From contig JAIRSN010000197.1 in assembly GCA_031255425.1 (NCBI GenBank), positions 1-6,942 on the forward strand: a DNA stretch of 6,942 bases. Direction: 5' to 3'. A model generated the notes under the pieces. The model did not search any database. It was not told where the DNA came from and saw only the letters and a program-made list of their open reading frames with translations. The DNA is from Dysgonamonadaceae bacterium. Its GTDB lineage: Bacteria > Bacteroidota > Bacteroidia > Bacteroidales > Azobacteroidaceae. Of the stretch, positions 6,248-6,942 are shown in pieces (position 1 is the stretch's first letter; every line of letters starts with the position of its first letter). Both the position numbers and the translations under genes were made by a program.

Positions 6248-6796
6248 TTATATGATTATGGCTAAAAACTTAACCGGTTTACCGTTCAATGCTTTCATCC
6301 CGTGCGGGTAGGAGGAATCGAAATAGATGCTGTCGCCCGGATGCAGGACCAGGTCCTTCTCATTGATCCGGAGTTGCAGGCAGCCTTCCAGCACGTAGTT
6401 AAACTCCTGTCCCTTGTGCGTATTCAGGTAAAGCGGCCTGTCGTCCGGCTCCACCGTCACCTCAAACGGTTCGGCTTTGGGATGCTTGTACCCGCTGGCA
6501 AGCGCCTGGTACTTGTAGGCTTTCGTCCGCTCCACCGACGACCCTTTCCCGCAACGGGTGAGGAAATAAACATTCATCCGGGGTTCGTATCCGGAGATAA
6601 GCGTAGAAGTGTCCAGGCGGAATTGATTCGCCACATCAAAGAGATAACTCATCGGAATATCCGTCGTCCCCGACTCGTACAAAGAGACTTCCCGTTCGGA
6701 CTTGCCGGTTTCCCGCGCCATCTCCGCCCGGGAGAGGTCCAGCGACTCCCGAAGCCCTTTCAATCGTTCTGCAATTTGTTTGATCTGTTCATTCAT
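6248..6796 (-). CDS. HTH (XRE) - cupin transcriptional regulator
   Basis: This 182-residue protein has an N-terminal XRE-type helix-turn-helix (about residues 5-64; LSRAEMARETGKSEREVSLYESG is the core) joined to a C-terminal cupin_2 barrel (about 110-180; THKGQEFNYVLEG and HPGDSIYFDSSYPHGMKAL). Such proteins bind DNA as dimers and sense a small ligand through the cupin. Not all classic cupin metal ligands are present: His127, Glu131 and His165 are visible, but the first motif lacks its usual HxH pair, so ligand sensing may not need a metal. ATG 6796 is chosen over in-frame ATG 6925 because a -7 box lies at 6828-6821, between the two. It is first in the operon with the acyl-CoA synthetase and dehydrogenase, and probably regulates itself and both of them in response to a substrate or product acid (inference). 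Confidence 0.93.
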   Translation of the reverse strand: MNEQIKQIAERLKGLRESLDLSRAEMARETGKSEREVSLYESGTTDIPMSYLFDVANQFRLDTSTLISGYEPRMNVYFLTRCGKGSSVERTKAYKYQALASGYKHPKAEPFEVTVEPDDRPLYLNTHKGQEFNYVLEGCLQLRINEKDLVLHPGDSIYFDSSYPHGMKALNGKPVKFLAIII

Positions 6797-6813
6797 CTGT
6801 TTAATTGTTAGAA

Positions 6814-6824
6814 TTTGCTGCAAA
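6814..6824. promoter_or_regulatory. Candidate operator TTTGC-T-GCAAA on the operon promoter
   Basis: A perfect 11-bp palindrome that overlaps the -7 box and predicted start of the minus-strand operon. Its TTTG half is shared with the -7 consensus; its GCAAA half is extra. The same design occurs at 6915-6926 on the divergent promoter. It is a likely binding site for the HTH-cupin protein, by inference from position and symmetry only. Confidence 0.4.
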
Positions 6825-6828
6825 AATA
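6821..6828 (-). promoter_or_regulatory. Candidate -7 box (TATTTTTG) of the HTH-cupin operon
   Basis: Read on the minus strand, TATTTTTG fits TAnnTTTG exactly. The -33 region is weak: a TTTC lies 21 bp upstream where TTTG would be expected. Transcription would begin at about 6813-6816, leaving a leader of under 20 nt before ATG 6796. A weak -33 is compatible with regulated use. Confidence 0.6.
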
Positions 6829-6886
6829 GTAATAAATTGCCAGATGGGAAACGGGAGGGGCAAATGGTGCAGCCGCTAAACAACGA

Positions 6887-6918
6887 TTTGGACGATTGGG
6901 GGGAAAATTGTACATTTG
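6887..6918 (+). promoter_or_regulatory. Divergent promoter TTTG-N20-TACATTTG reading out of the right edge
   Basis: TTTG at 6887-6890, a 20-bp spacer and TACATTTG at 6911-6918 match the Bacteroidetes TTTG / N19-21 / TAnnTTTG consensus in full. Transcription would start near 6924-6927. An A-rich leader (AACAAAAGGAAAAGAA) follows and runs to the end of the window, so a plus-strand gene probably begins just past 6942. Confidence 0.65.
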
Positions 6919-6926
6919 CCTGCAAA
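6915..6926. promoter_or_regulatory. Candidate operator TTTGC-CT-GCAAA on the divergent promoter
   Basis: A palindrome with 5-bp arms that begins inside the -7 box TACATTTG and covers the predicted start site. It lies in the same register relative to its -7 box as the site at 6814-6824 on the opposite strand. A single half-site, GCAAA at 6860-6864, lies between the two. Confidence 0.4.
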
Positions 6927-6942
6927 CAAAAGGAAAAGAATC

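Noticed and set aside
4709..6265. 518-codon frame antisense to the acyl-CoA synthetase gene
   Set aside because: The same shadow effect applies. The sense strand holds all ANL motifs.
6837..6863. TTGCC...GGCAA pair as an operator
   Set aside because: The arms are only 5 bp with a long spacer. It is weaker than the TTTGC/GCAAA palindromes on the promoters.
6797..6925. ATG 6925 as the HTH-cupin start
   Set aside because: It lies upstream of the predicted promoter. The extra 43 residues are not part of the family and cover the divergent promoter region.

Overview
The window looks like chromosomal DNA from a member of the Bacteroidales (Bacteroidetes). Three things point that way. Candidate promoters match the phylum's TAnnTTTG -7 consensus (1501-1508 on +, 6828-6821 on -, 6911-6918 on +). 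Gene leaders are A-rich and lack Shine-Dalgarno sites. The gene types are also typical: a DUF6261-like protein, a secreted S9 peptidase with a signal peptide ending in KAQ, and a HTH-cupin regulator next to an acyl-CoA synthetase. I cannot name the genus.

Layout. (1) 1-494, minus: the N-terminal 164 residues of a DUF6261-like protein, cut by the left edge. (2) 495-1553: a 1.06-kb divergent intergenic region with no convincing gene. It holds a 42-bp tandem repeat whose every full unit carries a dyad (555-951). After that come GC-rich interspersed palindromes, including a 47-bp inverted pair (1056-1102 / 1191-1237), and then the S9 gene promoter. (3) 1554-3818, plus: an exported S9-family serine peptidase with a complete Ser/Asp/His triad and an extra N-terminal beta-rich domain. 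(4) 6796-3815, minus: a tight three-gene operon, HTH-cupin regulator, then AMP-forming acyl-CoA synthetase, then YdfG-like short-chain dehydrogenase, with gaps of 3 and 6 nt. The dehydrogenase and peptidase genes meet tail to tail and their stop codons overlap. (5) 6797-6942: a divergent promoter region. One promoter reads into the operon. A second, close to consensus (TTTG-N20-TACATTTG), reads out of the right edge.

How the genes work together (inference): the HTH-cupin protein probably controls its own operon, in which a carboxylic acid is activated to an acyl-CoA and a hydroxy/keto group on a related or separate small molecule is oxidised or reduced. A matched pair of TTTGC-N(1-2)-GCAAA palindromes sits in the same register on both divergent promoters and is the best candidate operator. 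The peptidase is an independent, oppositely transcribed unit acting outside the cytoplasm.

The least explained parts are the repeat-filled intergenic region and the abrupt codon-bias change inside the DUF6261-like gene. I saw no complete mobile element, CRISPR array, tRNA or rRNA, and no clear new multi-gene system.
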